This document shows, piece after piece, positions 20,976-32,221 of a stretch of 64,000 nucleotides of DNA. The first letter of the stretch is position 1. Each line of letters begins with the position of its first letter. The notes below the pieces were generated by a model, which saw only the letters and a list, made by a program, of their open reading frames with translations, searched no databases and was not told the origin of the DNA. The DNA lies in contig OX336351.1 of the NCBI GenBank assembly GCA_946902875.1, forward strand, positions 4,771,761-4,835,760, given 5' to 3'. The translations under genes were made by a program, and so were the position numbers. This stretch comes from Nematopogon swammerdamellus. Its lineage: Eukaryota; Arthropoda; Insecta; Lepidoptera; Adelidae.

Positions 20976-22437
20976 TTACAAAAACCATGCTGAATATGCA
21001 TTTGTTTCAATTTTAACATTGTGCGCTCTTTATGGCGAAATCAATGTCTGGATCTATACTAAAACTGTATACATTCTAGTGGAAAATAAAGTATCTTTAT
21101 TCATTCCGACATTAAGGATAATCTTTATGGAATGTAATTTTTCTTCGTGTGTATCCCTTTCCGGCAGGGGAGTCGAATGGCTCCAACAATATGAGATTAA
21201 TGTATTTTCTGGCACTTTCTGTACGCGTCAAATCCATGTCGATTCTGCCGCGCCTAACATCTACTATCTTCCAAGGCACTCCTTCGATATTTGGGCTCGA
21301 CTTGATGCCTATTCTGATTTATGTGCCACCATTCAGTTGGAAAATATTCAGGTATTTTTTGACTATGTGCAGGGTTTAATAAAATTATCGATGTGATTTA
21401 ATACATATTTATCTTCTCTGATGTGATTCTTAGGGTCGATTGCACTAACACAACTTAAATATATCTAAAGGCCAGCTTACGACTTATACTAACGACAGCT
21501 TAAATCCGTAACTCGATAAGTCCTCTCTATCCAAGTGTCTTCTCTATCTTTCAACGTTAAGAAGACTGAGATTACACTACATTGTATAAAATAATGCCTT
21601 GATAATCCCTAAAACAAATTGTTTTGACAGTCACCTGATGTTATTCATTCGCGATGCATGGCATAATACGTCAATTTCAATTCTCATAAGTGCTTGTTCG
21701 AAAGTTAAATGGCCGAGTACCCAGACTTAACATTCAGTTAGAAATATATATTCTTAGGTCGCAGCGAGAACAGGGATCAGGGCTTCGATAATAAAAATAA
21801 AATATATTTTTCCATCTATGGCTCAGGGGCCCTAACACTCACACTTTAACTTAAGTCAGGTGAGGATTCTAATGACAACATTAAATTTTTGGTGCAACGT
21901 TGCACGCTGCACGAAACTACATTTTGCGGTATTTACTCCTTAGTGAATCCAAGGCTACACTTGGAATAGTTTCGATCGTCACAGTAAAGACGAACTGTCG
22001 TTAATTTCTATGGATTTATCTAAGTCCACCTTAGTTAATTCCTCGATTTTTTTCGACTCAATATTTATGCATGGTTCAGATAATTTTAGTATGGGAAGTG
22101 TAGTATGTAAAACAATTTTATATAATAAATAAAATTTAAATTTTAAATTAAAACAGTAAAATAAAATACAACTTGACACAGTCATTAAAAAGAATTAAAT
22201 AAAATTAACCTAATAAATAATAAAAACTCAATAATTACATTCTTATTGTTTTAAAAAAAAAATTTTATTGAAATAAAAAATAATTACCCTACCCTAACCT
22301 TAACACGTTACCACCTACTATATTTATTTATTTACTTTATTCCGGAAATGGACAGCCTACCAAAACCACATACAAAAAAAAACATAAGTCAAATATTACG
22401 CCTATACTTAAACATAATTATTTCCACTACCGATTTT
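20976..22437. other. Intronic, unassigned; coding-like stretch near 21140-21370
   Basis: Bases 21140-21370 have less AT bias than their surroundings and stay open in several frames: 125 codons on plus at 21019-21396, and a minus frame including EGVPWKIVDVRRG. I recognise no family. It may be a fragment of a mobile element. The rest is AT-rich intron. Confidence 0.35.
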
Positions 22438-22560
22438 TTTTTATGGAAACTGACACGGTTGGTTACATCACCTACAACCATCCGTGATGTCAGCCCATAA
22501 CACCGGTTAACTAGGTGCCAGGTTAGTGATTCCCTTCATTTCAAATAATATCTCAATAAA
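22438..22560 (-). mobile_element. T1 tail just upstream of a dpr exon
   Basis: Reverse T1 tail: TTTTTTTATGGAAACTGACACGG, ACATCACCTACAACC, CCATAACACCGGTTAAC, CCCTTCATTT. It ends within about 30-50 bp of the splice acceptor at 22583-22584, so the intron's branch-point region borders SINE sequence. Confidence 0.75.
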
Positions 22561-22584
22561 GTTTGCTACCAATCTTTTTTGCAG

Positions 22585-22755
22585 GCGGAACGGGGCGGCA
22601 TCTCCATAGACACAGTCAGGTCGGAGCAGGGCATCAGCAGCCGGCTGACAGTGGCGGCTGTGGGCGCGGCGGACGAGGGGCGCTACAGCTGCGGGGCGGG
22701 CGACGCCGCGGACTCGGTGCAGTTGCATGTGCGGAGGGATGGCGTGGACTATGGT
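22585..22755 (+). CDS. Dpr-family protein, exon completing second Ig domain
   Basis: Encodes RGGISIDTVRSEQGISSRLT.. through DEGRYSCGAGDAADSVQLHV, the D-to-G strands of Ig domain 2. It has the D-x-G-x-Y-x-C F strand that pairs with the Cys in the preceding exon. The acceptor is TCTTTTTTGCAG and the entry phase 0 agrees with the upstream donor. The exon is much more GC-rich than its surroundings. The donor is uncertain: candidates are GT at about 22744 and 22754, and neither is a strong GTAAGT. The following exons (juxtamembrane or GPI-anchor tail) were not found. Confidence 0.82.
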
Positions 22756-22760
22756 GAACA

Positions 22761-23089
22761 ATTAACTAAACTAAATGTATACCGTTATAAATGGCGACGT
22801 GTCTGTTTGTGTCTGTCTGTCTGACTGTATGTTTGTATGTCTGCCTCTGTGCAAGAGGGACGTCGGACCTTCCCCGCGCCAGCGTAACACGATATTAGTA
22901 AAAACGTACCAATAACATTCGTTACCACCCAATCAGAGCGCGCGCCGTCCCGTCCGCTACCCGCGGAGCTCGGCGATGCTGGTTCTCATATTATAAGTAT
23001 TGGAAAGTCTGACGTCCCAAACTCTTCTAACGTTCTTGCCTCTGTGTATCTCTGTGTATGTCTGCCTCTGTCTCTCTCTCTCTCTCTCT
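22761..23089. other. Unassigned; simple repeats
   Basis: CTGT-type runs at 22806-22860 and a (TC)n run at 23067-23092. No feature otherwise. Confidence 0.4.
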
Positions 23090-23460
23090 CTTTATAGTGT
23101 TTTACATAGCTTATTCCATTGGGAGTGCTCGGAGGAGCTGTTTATCGCGATCGCGCCGTCCCCTTGCCATCTCCGCACCACGCGCACAGGGCAGGGATTG
23201 CATTGTATTCTCCAATTAGAAGCTTATACGCTGGACTTACCGCGGATGCGTACAAACCGGTTCTGCAGATCTTTCCTCTAAAGAACCGGTAAACTCTGGA
23301 ACGCCTTCCCTGCCCATCTATTTCCCCCCAAGTACAGTCACGAATCCTTCAATAGGGGCGTGCACCTGTCAGGCCGTCATGGCATTCGCAACCCCCGCAT
23401 ACGACTGAATATCCATGGGCGTCATTAGACACCTTATACGTTAGATACCTACGTTTATGC
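23090..23460 (+). pseudogene. Non-LTR retrotransposon RT C-terminal remnant
   Basis: Conceptual translation contains W-ECSEELF, DLPRMRTNRFCRSFL, an in-frame stop, then RTGKLWNAFPAHLFPP and LSGRHGIRNPRIRLN. The stop-interrupted frame aligns by eye with the longer minus-strand remnant at 61240-61710. This is the region after the RT domain of a Jockey/CR1/RTE-like LINE. The exact clade is not certain. Confidence 0.65.
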
Positions 23461-23483
23461 CTGCCATGTCTCTCTTTTTTTTA

Positions 23484-23795
23484 TCGAAACTGACACTGTT
23501 GGCTACATCAACTACAACATCCGTGATGTCAGCCCATAACACCGGGTGAACTTGGTGCCACGTCAGTGCGTCCCTTCGGTCGTGCTGGCTACACTGAACT
23601 GGACGGAAAATACAAACTATTTACATAGCCTTTTAGACCGACCTTTTAATTCAGTGCTGTGGTACCAACCCGGGCGGGTTAAACCCTACCACCTAGTAAT
23701 ATAAGAAGGGAGTCATATCCCTTAGTCGCCTTTTACGACGTACACGGGGAGAGATGCAGTGGGGCTATTCTTTTAAAGTACCGGCTCCACACAGT
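23484..23795 (-). mobile_element. Hybrid SINE, full length
   Basis: Plus-strand view: CGAAACTGACACTGTTGGC (reversed T1 tail), the whole T1 body, then GGGAGTCATATCCCTTAGTC and TAAAGTACCGGCTCCACAC (reversed P head). Nearly collinear with 11312-11636 and 60568-60892. Confidence 0.8.
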
Positions 23796-24545
23796 GTCTG
23801 TTTGTGTGTCACACAGTCTATTTCTCAGTCTGTATGTATTCATATTAACATTTAGGTCAAAGTTTAGATGAACACTAACTAACGCCAAAAAAAAAACACT
23901 TTTGATTTCGCATTGTATCATTGAAGTCTCTTAGTGCATCGGAAAAGTGAACACCAAACAACATTCTAAACAAAAAACTAATTATCTTAACAAATCACTC
24001 AATTATGCCGCGACTAGTTCAAGCTATTAAGTCCCCCAATCTTGAGAACGCAGTAAATTCTGACGCCGACAGCCGCGTGACAGAAACGCGCCTAGCCTAC
24101 CGGCAATTTGCTCCAGAATCAACAATAACATTCCTGCCAAAAGTGACTCCTGCGAAATTAGCTATAAATCCAGTTGCCGCAAGCCGCCGCCGTGGCGCTG
24201 TCGTCGCGCGTGCACTCGCCAAAACGTCACTCACAAAATTTAATGGCGGACGCCACCGTATGCTGCATTGCATTGATATCTGCAGTTGGCGTTGAAAATT
24301 TCGAAGCTGCACTAAACCTCTATTACTTAATACGTAGTTCTTGCTGCCTAGTTCTGTCGGGATGCGAGAAGATGCAAATTATCCGCAGAAATAGGAAACC
24401 CATCTCGCGAGTAGTCTGCTTAAATCAAATGCAACAAAATTGAGTATTGTTGGCATGGCGCCTATAGTTCAGACACGAACAGAATGTAATGAGTTCATTG
24501 TGAGTGGGGATAAGTAGTCGACCATATCCGGTTCCATATGAAAAA
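23796..24545. other. Unassigned
   Basis: A plus-strand frame of about 96 codons from an ATG at 24005 reads MPRLVQAIKSPNLENAV and overlaps other frames. No domain, splice context or homology is recognised, so no gene is called. Confidence 0.35.
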
Positions 24546-25217
24546 AGAATCGGCCAAGTGCGAGTTTAACTCGCGCACGGAGGGTTCCGTAGATCCGCTA
24601 TACCATACATGTCAAAAAACCATATCCCTCTATCTTTTGTCTTTCTACAATGCTAAATATGCATGTGGCGCCATGTATTATTCAGTAGCGTGACTAATCG
24701 ATTATTAGCACGTTTATTGTATGGGAACCCCTTAATTTTTTACTATTTCATTTTTTAGGTTTCCGTATCCCCAACGGAAGCCTATTACTAAGCCTACACC
24801 GTCTGTCTGTCCGTCCGTCCGTCTGTCCTACTACTGTATCTCTTGAACCGTAATAGGTAGCCAGTTGAAATTTTCACAGAATAAATATCTTATTATGGCG
24901 GATATAACAACAAATAATAAAAAATGGAAAACAGTAAAAAAATAAGGGGGGTTACCATACAAGAATCGTGTTTTTTCAATGTTTTTTTTTTGTGGTGTGG
25001 AAACCTCATTGCGCGAGTCCGACTCGCACTTGGCCGGTTTTATTACTTGTTGGCACATCCGCCATAATTACACAATATTCTGTGAAAATTTCAATCGTCT
25101 GGCTACCTATTACTGGTTCTAAAGATACAGCACTCGGACGAAAGGACGGACAGACAAACATACAGACAGACGTCGTAGGCTTAGTAATAGGCTTTCGTAT
25201 GAATACGTAACCCTAAA
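24546..25217. mobile_element. Three Q-family pieces in alternating orientation
   Basis: A plus-strand 5' part (CGGCCAAGTGCGAGTTTAAC to about 24756) is followed by a nearly full minus-strand copy (about 24757-25040, ending CGCGAGTCCGACTCGCACTTGGCC). Then comes a plus-strand 3' part (about 25060-25217, TGTGAAAATTTCAATCG to GTAACCCTAAAAA). The simplest reading is one Q element inserted in reverse inside another. Confidence 0.65.
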
Positions 25218-25467
25218 AACAAGTTAAGTGATCCATGTTCCGGTGCGCCACCTGAAAGACATTCCGGCTCCTTTCGTGCACACTTCGGCAGACTTCGGCT
25301 CGAAGGAAGAGTGATGTTTTGGTGGTTGAAAAAAAATAACCAGGGTTAATATAAAGCCTTATATATTAACCCTAACCTTATGTTGAGGCGGCGCATGTCG
25401 TTTTTGTTACGTTTCGTGTCGAGCCGAGGAGTGTTCACGAAAGGAGCCAGAATGTCTTTCAGGTGTC

Positions 25468-25690
25468 GTTTCGACCATGTTCATTGTTGCCGAACCGCTG
25501 CGCTGCTATGCTCTCATGGTTTTGAGACTTGAACCACAGGCGATTTGTAGGGTCACTCAGTCTGTTCTACATGTACTATCATGGACGCTGCTCGGAGGAA
25601 CTTGCTTCCCTTATCGGACCCGTCTCCGCATCACTCGTCGCAGAAAAACTAAACAGTCTTTTGTTGACATTGGCTTTTGAAGACCCATCG
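25468..25690 (+). pseudogene. Possible LINE RT C-terminal remnant
   Basis: One frame gives GRCSEELASLI-like residues near 25585-25610, reminiscent of the H-G-x-C-S-x-E-L motif in lepidopteran LINE C-termini. The flanking frame is broken by stops. Weak assignment. Confidence 0.3.
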
Positions 25691-25779
25691 TTTCTCTAAA
25701 TCATCCCTCTGTCGCACCGCTAGGGTGTATAAATGTCTACCGGCGAGTGGATAAATGGCGCGCAAACACTTTTTAGTTT

Positions 25780-26074
25780 CTTTTATGGAGACCCCGTGAT
25801 TTTTTTACCGTTTCTTATTTTTAGTATTTGTCGTTATATATAACTATTATTTTATATATATATCAACAAATACTAATATGTAAATAAATGTAATAACATA
25901 TTATTTTATTAAAATTTGTGAAAATTTCAACCGGCTACCTATTACGGTTCAAAAGATCAACAAAATACAAAAGCCCTTTAAAAGTAGGACAGACGGACGG
26001 ATGGAGGGACGGACAGACAGACGGAGCGTAGGCTTTGCACATAATAGAGTCGCGTACGGTACTGAACTCTAAAA
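25780..26074 (+). mobile_element. Q-family repeat, 5'-truncated
   Basis: From TTTATGGAGACCCCGTGATT to CGGTACTGAACTCTAAAAAT, with GTGAAAATTTCAACCGGCTA and a GGACAGACGGACGG run. The CAAGTGCGAGTCGG start is missing. Confidence 0.65.
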
Positions 26075-26688
26075 ATATTCTCAGATAAAACGCGTGAGTG
26101 AATTTAATAAAAGATCCAAATTAGAACAGCGATAGTAGTAACAAAGAGAAGAAAAAAAAAACATTTACACCTCTCGGAAAATAAAACAAAACAAAAACAT
26201 AATCTGAAGCTAAAATCTCAGCTTAGCAACAACTCCGGTACATTACATTTCTAAATAGCCAACCGGGGCAATAACTTGAGCATTTCCGTCCAAGGAAGCC
26301 TCTCTTGGCGCAGCTTTCGCCGCACATTCAGCTCTTGGCTTTCATGGGATTCTCACGAAAGGTCGTCTTTTGCGCTGAATTTTTCGCGTCGGCCCAGTGA
26401 AATTTGTTTAAAAGCGTCGTAGTAAAAAATTTAAATCGATAGGGCAAAGCGCTTAAAAGAGTTTCTCACCGATTAGACGTAACGGTATGTGTGACTTCAT
26501 GTACAGTAGTCATCAAGAATCGCATCAAAAGCTGCCTCATGTTAACAAAACGCTAACGCTCTGCACTTGCGCATCGGCGCGTTCCGCTCCGTTCCGTGGA
26601 ACGACCTCTCTACACGCGCGTGGAGCTGCGTCTGATGCGAAGTAGCTGCATGCGGCCTCATAATGGTGTGATTCTATATAGTCTGTTT
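26075..26688. other. Unassigned
   Basis: No gene or repeat was recognised. Bases 26570-26640 are moderately GC-rich. Confidence 0.35.
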
Positions 26689-26909
26689 ACAATTCCCTCA
26701 AAACTTTAATGCCGCTAGACCTACCTGTGCAGTCAACGGATTTTAGGTCATAATTCATAGAACATAGGATAGCATTTTAATGTCGCTCGCATCTTGGGTT
26801 CGCGCATGTTCAGTGAAGCAATTATCTACCCTATGATCTACGAGTAATGACCTAAAATTCCTTGACTGCGCAGGTAGGTCAAGCGACATTTAAGTTTTGA
26901 GGGAACTGT
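26689..26909. mobile_element. Fold-back MITE-like element, about 220 bp
   Basis: The arms (about 26689-26772 and 26826-26909) are imperfect reverse complements over roughly 80 bp: ACAATTCCCTCAAAACTT against AAGTTTTGAGGGAACTGT, AGACCTACCTGTGCAGTCAA against TTGACTGCGCAGGTAGGTCA. Short spacer, no coding capacity. Confidence 0.8.
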
Positions 26910-28202
26910 ACCTGGCGGAGTTATGTCCCATTACATAGACAAAAACCGCAAGTAGGTGAGCCATTCTTGAGTTATAAGCGAACATACTACATTCACACAA
27001 TAGGTGTCCCCGCGAATTCGCTCGCAGTTGCACGTAATAACTTTTACTGTGTGCCAGAAAACGTCTGTGAAAATCCCACCTTAATTTATTCAGTAGTTCT
27101 CGACATAACCGAAGATAGAATCAAAGACGACGCGTCGGGCGTTACGTATTTTGCTCGTTATTAGTATATAGCTCGTTATTAGTATATATATTATAGCTCG
27201 AGAATGGCCTAACTGTCTTGAATGCTGTCTAGTAATTTTGAGTTTCTATGGAATTTTAATGTTAAGCACAGATCACATATAAACGTTGTTGTCCTCTGTG
27301 GCTATACGGAATAAACGACTTGAATTTGAATTCGAATTCGAATTATACATATCTGCTGTCGTCAAGAGCGCGAATGCTTTTCTGCATTTCAAATTTGAAT
27401 GTTCAGTTCGACACACCTGCGACAAATACCTAGAATATTTCGTTTCGACTATCGCATAGATCTGTCGACTTCTCGTTGACAAAATCTGTCTGCGCCAGTG
27501 TTCCATGCGTAGGAATCCCACCCGGGCAGAATTCGTCCAAATGGGTGTGTTTAGCGCGGATTCAGTTTTATTAGCCCCCGAGCGGGCGCGGCTGTAAATC
27601 TCTTACATTCAACTCGGACCGCCCTTAACGGCTGATTAATTGGTTATTTTGCCGTATTTTTCTCGGGCCCTGCATCTTTTTGTTTAGGCCAGAGAGGAGC
27701 GAGATGAGCGCAGGACTTGGTAATACATTCGGAATTTCTGAGCACTGCCAAATTATTCCACGAAGCTGAGGAAAGATATATCTCTGTGACAATTTGAGTG
27801 GCAACATTACTTTCTGATTATTGCACTTTTACCACAAAGATAATTATTTCACATACAATTTTATTTTTTGTACTGTGTGAGGCAGCCCAACTAAATTATG
27901 GTTTTAAGAAGACAGGCGTTATAAGAGCTGTTTAATAGTTATTTTGAGAAGCTGAAGTGGTATATTGGTGTTAACAATTGGTGTATAGCGTGCTCTAGCT
28001 GTCTTGTAACCCCGAAAGAGGCCCATTCTTATACAGGTTAAGGTTCTTTAGTGACTTTACAATAGCGTTAGTAAGTGCTATAAGTGGGACAAGAGCATCT
28101 ACAGTAGTGACGCTTAAACCTTGAGTTATATTAATCCAATATATCACTTAAGATCTAAAACAACCTGCCGTTAGCACCAATTTGTTTGTTGGGAGGTACC
28201 TA
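26910..28202. other. Unassigned
   Basis: No recognised gene or repeat. GAATTTGAATTCGAATTCGAATT near 27322 is a short simple repeat. A 23-bp repeat, CTCGTTATTAGTATATA, occurs twice near 27155-27190. Confidence 0.4.
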
Positions 28203-28456
28203 AAAAGAATAGCCTCACTGCATTTCTACCATTGCATTTCGTAAAAGGCGAATAATGCTGTGCATAAGGGCGACAGGCTAGCCACCTCTCACCTCGGCAC
28301 GGCCCTTCCACCGATTCATGCAGCAGATGGGTCTTCGTGCCTTACTTGCTGCTTTATAGTTATCTTTTCCTAATACTGCTGTAATTTACAAGAGCACAAA
28401 ACCGATTACTCAGCTTACCCCGATTGTCGGGATAAAGCGTGTGGTATGTATGTTTG
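28203..28456 (+). mobile_element. P-family repeat with internal deletion
   Basis: AAGAATAGCCTCACTGCATTTC, then GGGCGACAGGCTAGCCACC, GCACGGCCCTTCCACCGATT, CTTACTTGCTGCTTTATAG and CCCCGATTGTCGGGATAAAG to GTGTGGTATGTATG. The left stem of the internal hairpin is lost. Confidence 0.7.
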
Positions 28457-28578
28457 GTGTGGTATGTACGTGTGGTATGCATTGTTTATTATTGTTTATA
28501 ATATCTATTGTTTTTCTGTATGTATGTTTCCTTCATGTATTATTGTATTTGTGTGCAATGAAGTATTTAGGTATATCT

Positions 28579-28857
28579 ACATATGAGGGGTATAACTGCA
28601 AAACTTCTTGTGTCCATCCACTATTTACCGAAAACGAGTTGCGTAAGAGAGATTGCGAGAGTGTGGAGCAAACGCAGTTTTGCAAATTTACTTACTTTTT
28701 ATTGACGTTTCTTTAAGGACTTTTCATACTTTTTCACCTAACTTGCATAGATTATTCGGTAGAGAATTCGTAAAGGAACATAAACTCAAACACAAATAGT
28801 TTTCGGTAAATAGTGGACACAATAGTTTTGCAGTTATTATACCCCTCATTCATATGT
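28579..28857. mobile_element. Fold-back MITE-like element, about 280 bp
   Basis: ACATATGAGGGGTATAACTG and CCACTATTTACCGAAAAC on the left pair with GTTTTCGGTAAATAGTGG and CAGTTATTATACCCCTCATT on the right. The arms are about 55 bp. The loop of about 170 bp holds no recognised gene. Confidence 0.8.
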
Positions 28858-30048
28858 AATTGCTTCCAGTTCTACGAGAAGGTGAAAAACTGTAGATGAT
28901 TTCTTCTGTTAGTTGTACCACAGTTGTAACTTAACCGTAACAAAGCAGAATTACTGGAAAGTAATTCTAGAAATATCAAATTAAAGCTTAATTAAGTATT
29001 TAATTTACATTGAAAATATATTGTTTAAAAATCAATTAATTTGAAATTTAATAATTTTAATTTTAATAGAAATAATTTTAAAATTTAACGTTATATTTTA
29101 ATGGTAAAAAAGAAAAAATCGAGGTGTGGCTGTGTCATGGACACGGCCGTGTGTTTTACGTGAATACGTGTACGTATTCTTTGATCCTTTACCTATCGAG
29201 TGGTGTAATTAAATTTTGGATTTAGATGATAGATATGAAGCTACAACACCAAACCGTATCCCCCGGTTTTGTTATCATCAATTTTCTGGATTGGCTCCCA
29301 CTATGCAAGCAAATTTAAAGACGTATTCACGTCAAAAAATCATTACGCAATGAGTTTGTAGCCAAAGGGGCAGTTGATAGTAATTTAACCATATCATTAG
29401 CATTCCAGTATACCGCATCGGATCGTTCTAAACATTTACAAAATATATCAAGTAACGGACCTTTTGAAAATGTATTCCGACAGCACGCATGCAAACGTTG
29501 TCCGTTTCAATTTTCGAACGAACATTTCAAATGCGTGGCCACCGTCGCCATTTCGGTTACGTAACTGTCGTCTTTCTCTTATGAAATTTTCGACCTTGTG
29601 TTCTGCTGATACGGCTTAAATTTGCCTGATATTTTAAGTCTTTTGGGATCCCTTCCACGCGGCGCGCTCGCGATGCACCTATTGTTCGTAATTTGTTTAT
29701 CCGCGCCGTCTATTCCCAGGTGAGCACATGGAAGCGATGCAGCGTGACCAGGCGACCAGCGGCGCGGAGAGATGCAGTCAGTGTGAAAGAGTCCTAACTT
29801 TTTGCGCTCTCCTACTCGCGGTTACGTTACAATGTTTCACGCCGCGCTGAACTGCGCAAAAGTTCACGAATTCGGTTACGTGGCGTAAGTATGACACCGA
29901 TGAAGATGGGTCACTCCTAGATGCTTATGGACTCGAACGTGTTTGTGAATGTGCGATTTTGAAAAATGTTCAGAAAGTTGTGAAAATTGTTAGTGAATGT
30001 GTATTTTGTTTTGAAACTCTACTCGGATATGCCTTTACATAGCTAATA
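28858..30048. other. Unassigned
   Basis: AT-rich to 29110, then mixed. TTTTACGTGAATACGTG near 29155 and GACGTATTCACGTCAAAA near 29320 are partial inverted matches, possibly ends of a small element. Bases 29640-29880 are GC-richer. No gene was recognised. Confidence 0.35.
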
Positions 30049-30108
30049 ATCTAAGCTTCTTCCTAAGTATTGACGTACAAGCGTCAATACTTAGGAAGAA
30101 GCTTAGAT
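30049..30108. repeat. Perfect 27-bp hairpin
   Basis: Arms 30049-30075 and 30082-30108 are exact reverse complements with a 6-base loop (TACAAG). It sits 13-20 bp before the 20-bp minisatellite. Confidence 0.95.
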
Positions 30109-30120
30109 AAAAAACCTATG

Positions 30121-30318
30121 GTTCACATGTTGTGAACGTTGTTCATATGTTGTGAACGTTGTTCATATGTTGTGTGTGAGCGTTGTTAACATGTTGTGAA
30201 CGTTGTTCACATGCTGTGAACGTTGTTCACATGCTGTGAACGTTGTTCACATGCTGTGAACGTTGTTCACATGGTGTGAACGTTGTTCACATGCTGTGAA
30301 GGTTGTTCACATGTTGCG
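30121..30318. repeat. 20-bp minisatellite with palindromic units
   Basis: About ten units of CACATGCTGTGAACGTTGTT (one unit irregular near 30168-30185). Each unit contains GTGAAC-GTT-GTTCAC, a near-perfect inverted pair. Across unit boundaries GTTCAC-ATGCT-GTGAAC forms another. Confidence 0.95.
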
Positions 30319-30804
30319 CATTCTTGTGTCTCGGGCACATCGCAGCGCTGTAATCCACTATAGAATGCTATTTTCTCAATAACCGTTCAAGGTATAAACT
30401 TCGAAATAGTTTTAGTGCCGTAAGGAATAATAATGTATATCTGATCGATTTTACAAGGGTACCTGCTAGTACGTGGCTGGCTACGAAACCCTACAAAATA
30501 TTACTGGTAGGTACCTACTTAGCTCATTTTCCCCCAAGTGTCTTAGCTCTATTTGACATTGGTTGGCTAGAATAAGTTGCCTTGTGGCATTCATGTCGCA
30601 TTTTGTGCCAAAGTCTTAAGGCTGCGTATGAATGTAGAAAATGAGTATTTTCGGAGATTACCTCTTACATCCAAACTTACAAACTTTAAACTAATATTGT
30701 TAGTGTAGATGACCAGTTATTATTTTTCCCAAAAACATCATCAATGTGGTGTGGATGGACCTGAAAGTTCATATCCATGAATGGTACCTTTTACCAGGTT
30801 AAAA
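30319..30804. other. Mostly unassigned; repeat end near 30430-30500
   Basis: GATCGATTTTACAAGGGTACC and GTGGCTGGCTACGAAACCCTA resemble 2115-2167. Otherwise nothing recognised. Confidence 0.35.
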
Positions 30805-30916
30805 TCGAAGGGAAGCACTGGCATGGCACCTACATTAGTTCACTAAGGTTTTATGGGCTGACATCACGAATGTAGTAGGTGATGTAGCCAACCGTGTCAG
30901 TTTCCATAAAAAATGG
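30805..30916 (+). mobile_element. T1 tail fragment
   Basis: GAAGGGAAGCACTGGCATGG, TTATGGGCTGACATCACGAA, GTAGGTGATGTAGCCAACCG, CAGTTTCCATAAAAAATGG: the last third of the T1 body. Confidence 0.75.
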
Positions 30917-31587
30917 TTTCTGAAAAATAATACCTAGCGTCACCTAGCCTCGTAGGCAGCCTTAATGGTAAACTATGTGGTGTGCAATGAAGCACACTTG
31001 TATTTGATTGATTTGAGTTTTTGCTTTCAAGGCGATAGAATATTCCTCGGGATGAAAATTTATTGTAACTAATTTTTAGACGTACCTACCATTTTCTGAC
31101 CAGATTTTTACCTCACTTTCAAAGCCTTGTATATATTCAAATGTAAACCGTTTTACATTTTTGCAAAATGATTTTATAATATTCATAAGTACCTGAAAGT
31201 CGTGTGTAATTTTTTGTACAAGTACCTAAGCGTTACATGGTGTGTATATTTTTTCCTTGTAAATACTGATTTAATTTACTCCTAAGTATATTTTTATTTA
31301 TTGTTTAAAGCCATCTATTCCCTGAGTAATAATAATTGTTTATAAACACATGTTTGTGTTTATCGTCATAATGTGCTGCGCTGGCGGCGGGGAGAACAGA
31401 AACGATTCACTTTCGCAACAGATGTTTACGAGTGCGGACGCGTGTTTCGCGTTTGTTTATAAAACATGTCGATCGTGTGGGACCATAGAATTATTTTAAG
31501 TCAATGTGAGGGACGAAGAAATGATTTTTAAATTAATACTTTTTTATGAGACAAATCGGATTTTATGGAGTTGCTCGACTAAAGATT
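30917..31587. other. Unassigned
   Basis: AT-rich with a CG-richer patch at 31370-31460. No gene recognised. Confidence 0.35.
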
Positions 31588-31868
31588 ATAAAAACTGGTC
31601 AAGTGCGAATCGGACTAGAGCACCGAGGTTTCCGCACCACAAAAAAAAAAAGTTTAAAAGTCACGTTTCTTGTATGGAGACCCCTTAATTTTTTACTTTT
31701 GCATTTTTTTATTATTTGTTGTTATATCCGCCAAATTATCGCATATTCTGTGAAAATTTCAACCGGCTAGATATTACGGTTCCAAAGGTACAGCGATTGG
31801 ACGGACGGATAGATGGACAGACAGACGTTATAGGCTTAGTAATAGGCTTCCGTAAGGGGTACCAAAAC
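31588..31868 (+). mobile_element. Q-family repeat, nearly complete
   Basis: ACTGGTCAAGTGCGAATCGG, TTTCTTGTATGGAGACCCC, TTATTATTTGTTGTTATATCC, GTGAAAATTTCAACCGGCTAG, GGCTTAGTAATAGGCTTCCG. A short AC-rich end replaces the usual GGAACCCTAAAA. Confidence 0.7.
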
Positions 31869-32221
31869 AAAATCAAGAAAAATGAAGCGTGGGAAGATAT
31901 TTCGAAAGCTTTGGAAATTCCAAAAGAAGATGTTGAAAGCACAGTGCAATAATATTGCTGTCGCAGTTAATAACAAATATTTCCTAAGAAACCATCTTTT
32001 CTTTAGATTAGACATGGCCTTTTGTAAAAAAAATTACGCAGGACACAACAAATCTACCTCCTCTGGCGACATATTCAACAATTGACATAATGTGGACGGC
32101 TAAATCTTCGAAATATTGTTACTGTAAACATAACATCTACCTGGTATACGGAAAACTGTGTATACGGAACATTGTTTCTCAGAGAATACATGGCTTTATT
32201 TTACATATTGATTAAGAATAC

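Noticed and set aside
30121..30318. CRISPR array
   Set aside because: Units are contiguous 20-bp tandem repeats with no unique spacers, in eukaryotic DNA.
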